Shown here piece by piece: positions 5,568 through 6,010 of a DNA stretch of 6,010 bases. Origin of the DNA: an uncultured Collinsella sp. (lineage in GTDB: Bacteria; Actinomycetota; Coriobacteriia; Coriobacteriales; Coriobacteriaceae). How positions within the stretch are numbered: position 1 is the first letter of the stretch; every line of letters begins with the position of its first letter. The stretch covers positions 1-6,010 of the forward strand of contig UQXC01000079.1 of assembly GCA_900544995.1 (NCBI GenBank). Reading direction: 5' to 3'. The position numbers and the translations under genes are program-made. The notes beneath the pieces are model-generated. The model saw nothing but the letters and a program-made list of their open reading frames with translations. It did no database searches and was not told the origin of the DNA.

Positions 5568-5618
5568 AAAAAACGCCGGGCTACGCGATGGTTAACATAT
5601 CCATCGCGAAGCCCGGCG
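5568..5618 (-). terminator. Intrinsic terminator of map
   Basis: A stem pairs 5574-5582 with 5610-5618 and 5584-5591 with 5601-5608 (17 bp with one A-A mismatch) around a 9-nt loop. On the minus strand it is followed at once by six U (5573-5568). It starts about 10 nt after the map stop codon. It should separate map from the dehydrogenase downstream. On the plus strand no U-run follows, so it acts one way. Confidence 0.9.
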
Positions 5619-5627
5619 CATCCACGG

Positions 5628-6010
5628 CTACCAGCTCAGCAGCTCGTAACCATCCTCGGTCACCACGAGCTGTACCTCGCACTGGGCCGAATCGCTGCCG
5701 TCCTTGGTGCGCACGCACCAACCGTCACCCTTGCTAATCTTGATGTCGGGCGCTCCGGCGTTGACCATGGGCTCGATGGTAAAGACCATGCCCGGAGCCA
5801 TGATGGTGTCCACATCGGGCGCCTCGGTGGTAAAGCCCACAAACGGGTCCTCGTGGAACTCCTTACCGATGCCGTGTCCACCGTACTCGCGCACCACGCT
5901 AAAACCGGCGTCCTCGACCGTCTTTTGCACGGCCTCGGCCATCACGGACAGTGACAGCCACGGCTTAACGGCGGCCAGGCCCGCGCCCCCCCCATCGCGG
6001 CGACTACACC
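5628..6010 (-). CDS. map: Type I methionine aminopeptidase, C-terminal part
   Basis: This cytosolic two-metal enzyme removes the initiator Met from new proteins. The gene runs off the right edge and only about 127 codons are present. In the C-terminal portion (numbering from the ATG at 5942-5940, given as residue 1) the family residues are clear: His in YGGHGIG (about 20-26), His in EFHEDP (about 28-33), Glu in FTIEPM (about 54-59) and Glu in AQCEVQ (about 86-91). The first metal-binding Asp pair lies outside the window. Upstream of that ATG the frame continues with GLAAVKPWLSLSV, which fits the family, so the ATG is internal and not the start. Beyond that, at a run of eight C (5986-5993), the translation becomes Gly-rich and unlike the family, perhaps a sequence error near the edge. 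The gene ends in the terminator at 5568-5618. Confidence 0.9.
   Translation of the reverse strand, partial: CSRRDGGGAGLAAVKPWLSLSVMAEAVQKTVEDAGFSVVREYGGHGIGKEFHEDPFVGFTTEAPDVDTIMAPGMVFTIEPMVNAGAPDIKISKGDGWCVRTKDGSDSAQCEVQLVVTEDGYELLSW

Noticed and set aside
1..6010. CRISPR array, tRNA, rRNA, phage or transposase genes, or a defence system
   Set aside because: I found no regularly spaced direct repeats, no tRNA-like cloverleaf with conserved TΨC bases, and no coding sequence with such domains. The only suggestive structures are the palindromic repeats reported above.

Overview
The window looks like chromosomal DNA of a high-GC anaerobic gut actinobacterium, most likely Coriobacteriia and Collinsella-like. 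I judge this from GC-rich third codon positions, strong GGAGG-type ribosome binding sites, the gene families present, and long palindromic intergenic elements of a kind I associate with that group. This is recognition, not a database match. I found no mobile-element genes, CRISPR array, tRNA or rRNA, and no convincing undescribed multi-gene system. The gene content is ordinary metabolism and protein turnover. The unusual material lies mostly between the genes.

Layout, left to right: (1) 1-60, no gene seen. (2) 61-245, a 185-bp imperfect palindrome centred at 153, whose right end covers the last codons and stop of the next gene. (3) 237-1316, minus strand: 6-phosphofructokinase with mixed ATP/PPi active-site signatures. 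(4) 1317-1456: leader of that gene with a GC-rich hairpin. (5) 1457-2542, minus strand: a membrane-anchored Ntn hydrolase of the choloylglycine hydrolase / acyl-CoA:6-APA acyltransferase type. (6) 2543-2703: a divergent control region. (7) 2704-4089, plus strand: an M18 zinc aminopeptidase, followed with no gap by a 61-codon small ORF of unknown function (4090-4275). (8) 4276-4559: gene-free spacer holding a strong bidirectional terminator inside a longer palindrome, plus a second perfect hairpin. (9) 4560-5495, minus strand: a D-2-hydroxyacid dehydrogenase starting at GTG. (10) 5496-5627: an 11-bp inverted repeat next to that gene's ribosome binding site, then the terminator of the next gene. 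(11) 5628 to the right edge, minus strand: the C-terminal part of type I methionine aminopeptidase.

The genes do not form one pathway. Phosphofructokinase is glycolytic, the dehydrogenase probably handles 2-keto/2-hydroxy acids, and the two aminopeptidases serve peptide turnover and N-terminal methionine removal. The Ntn hydrolase probably cleaves an amide at or outside the membrane. Each gene appears to have its own transcription unit. The possible exceptions are the aminopeptidase and small ORF, and read-through from the Ntn hydrolase into pfkA, because I see no terminator between those two.
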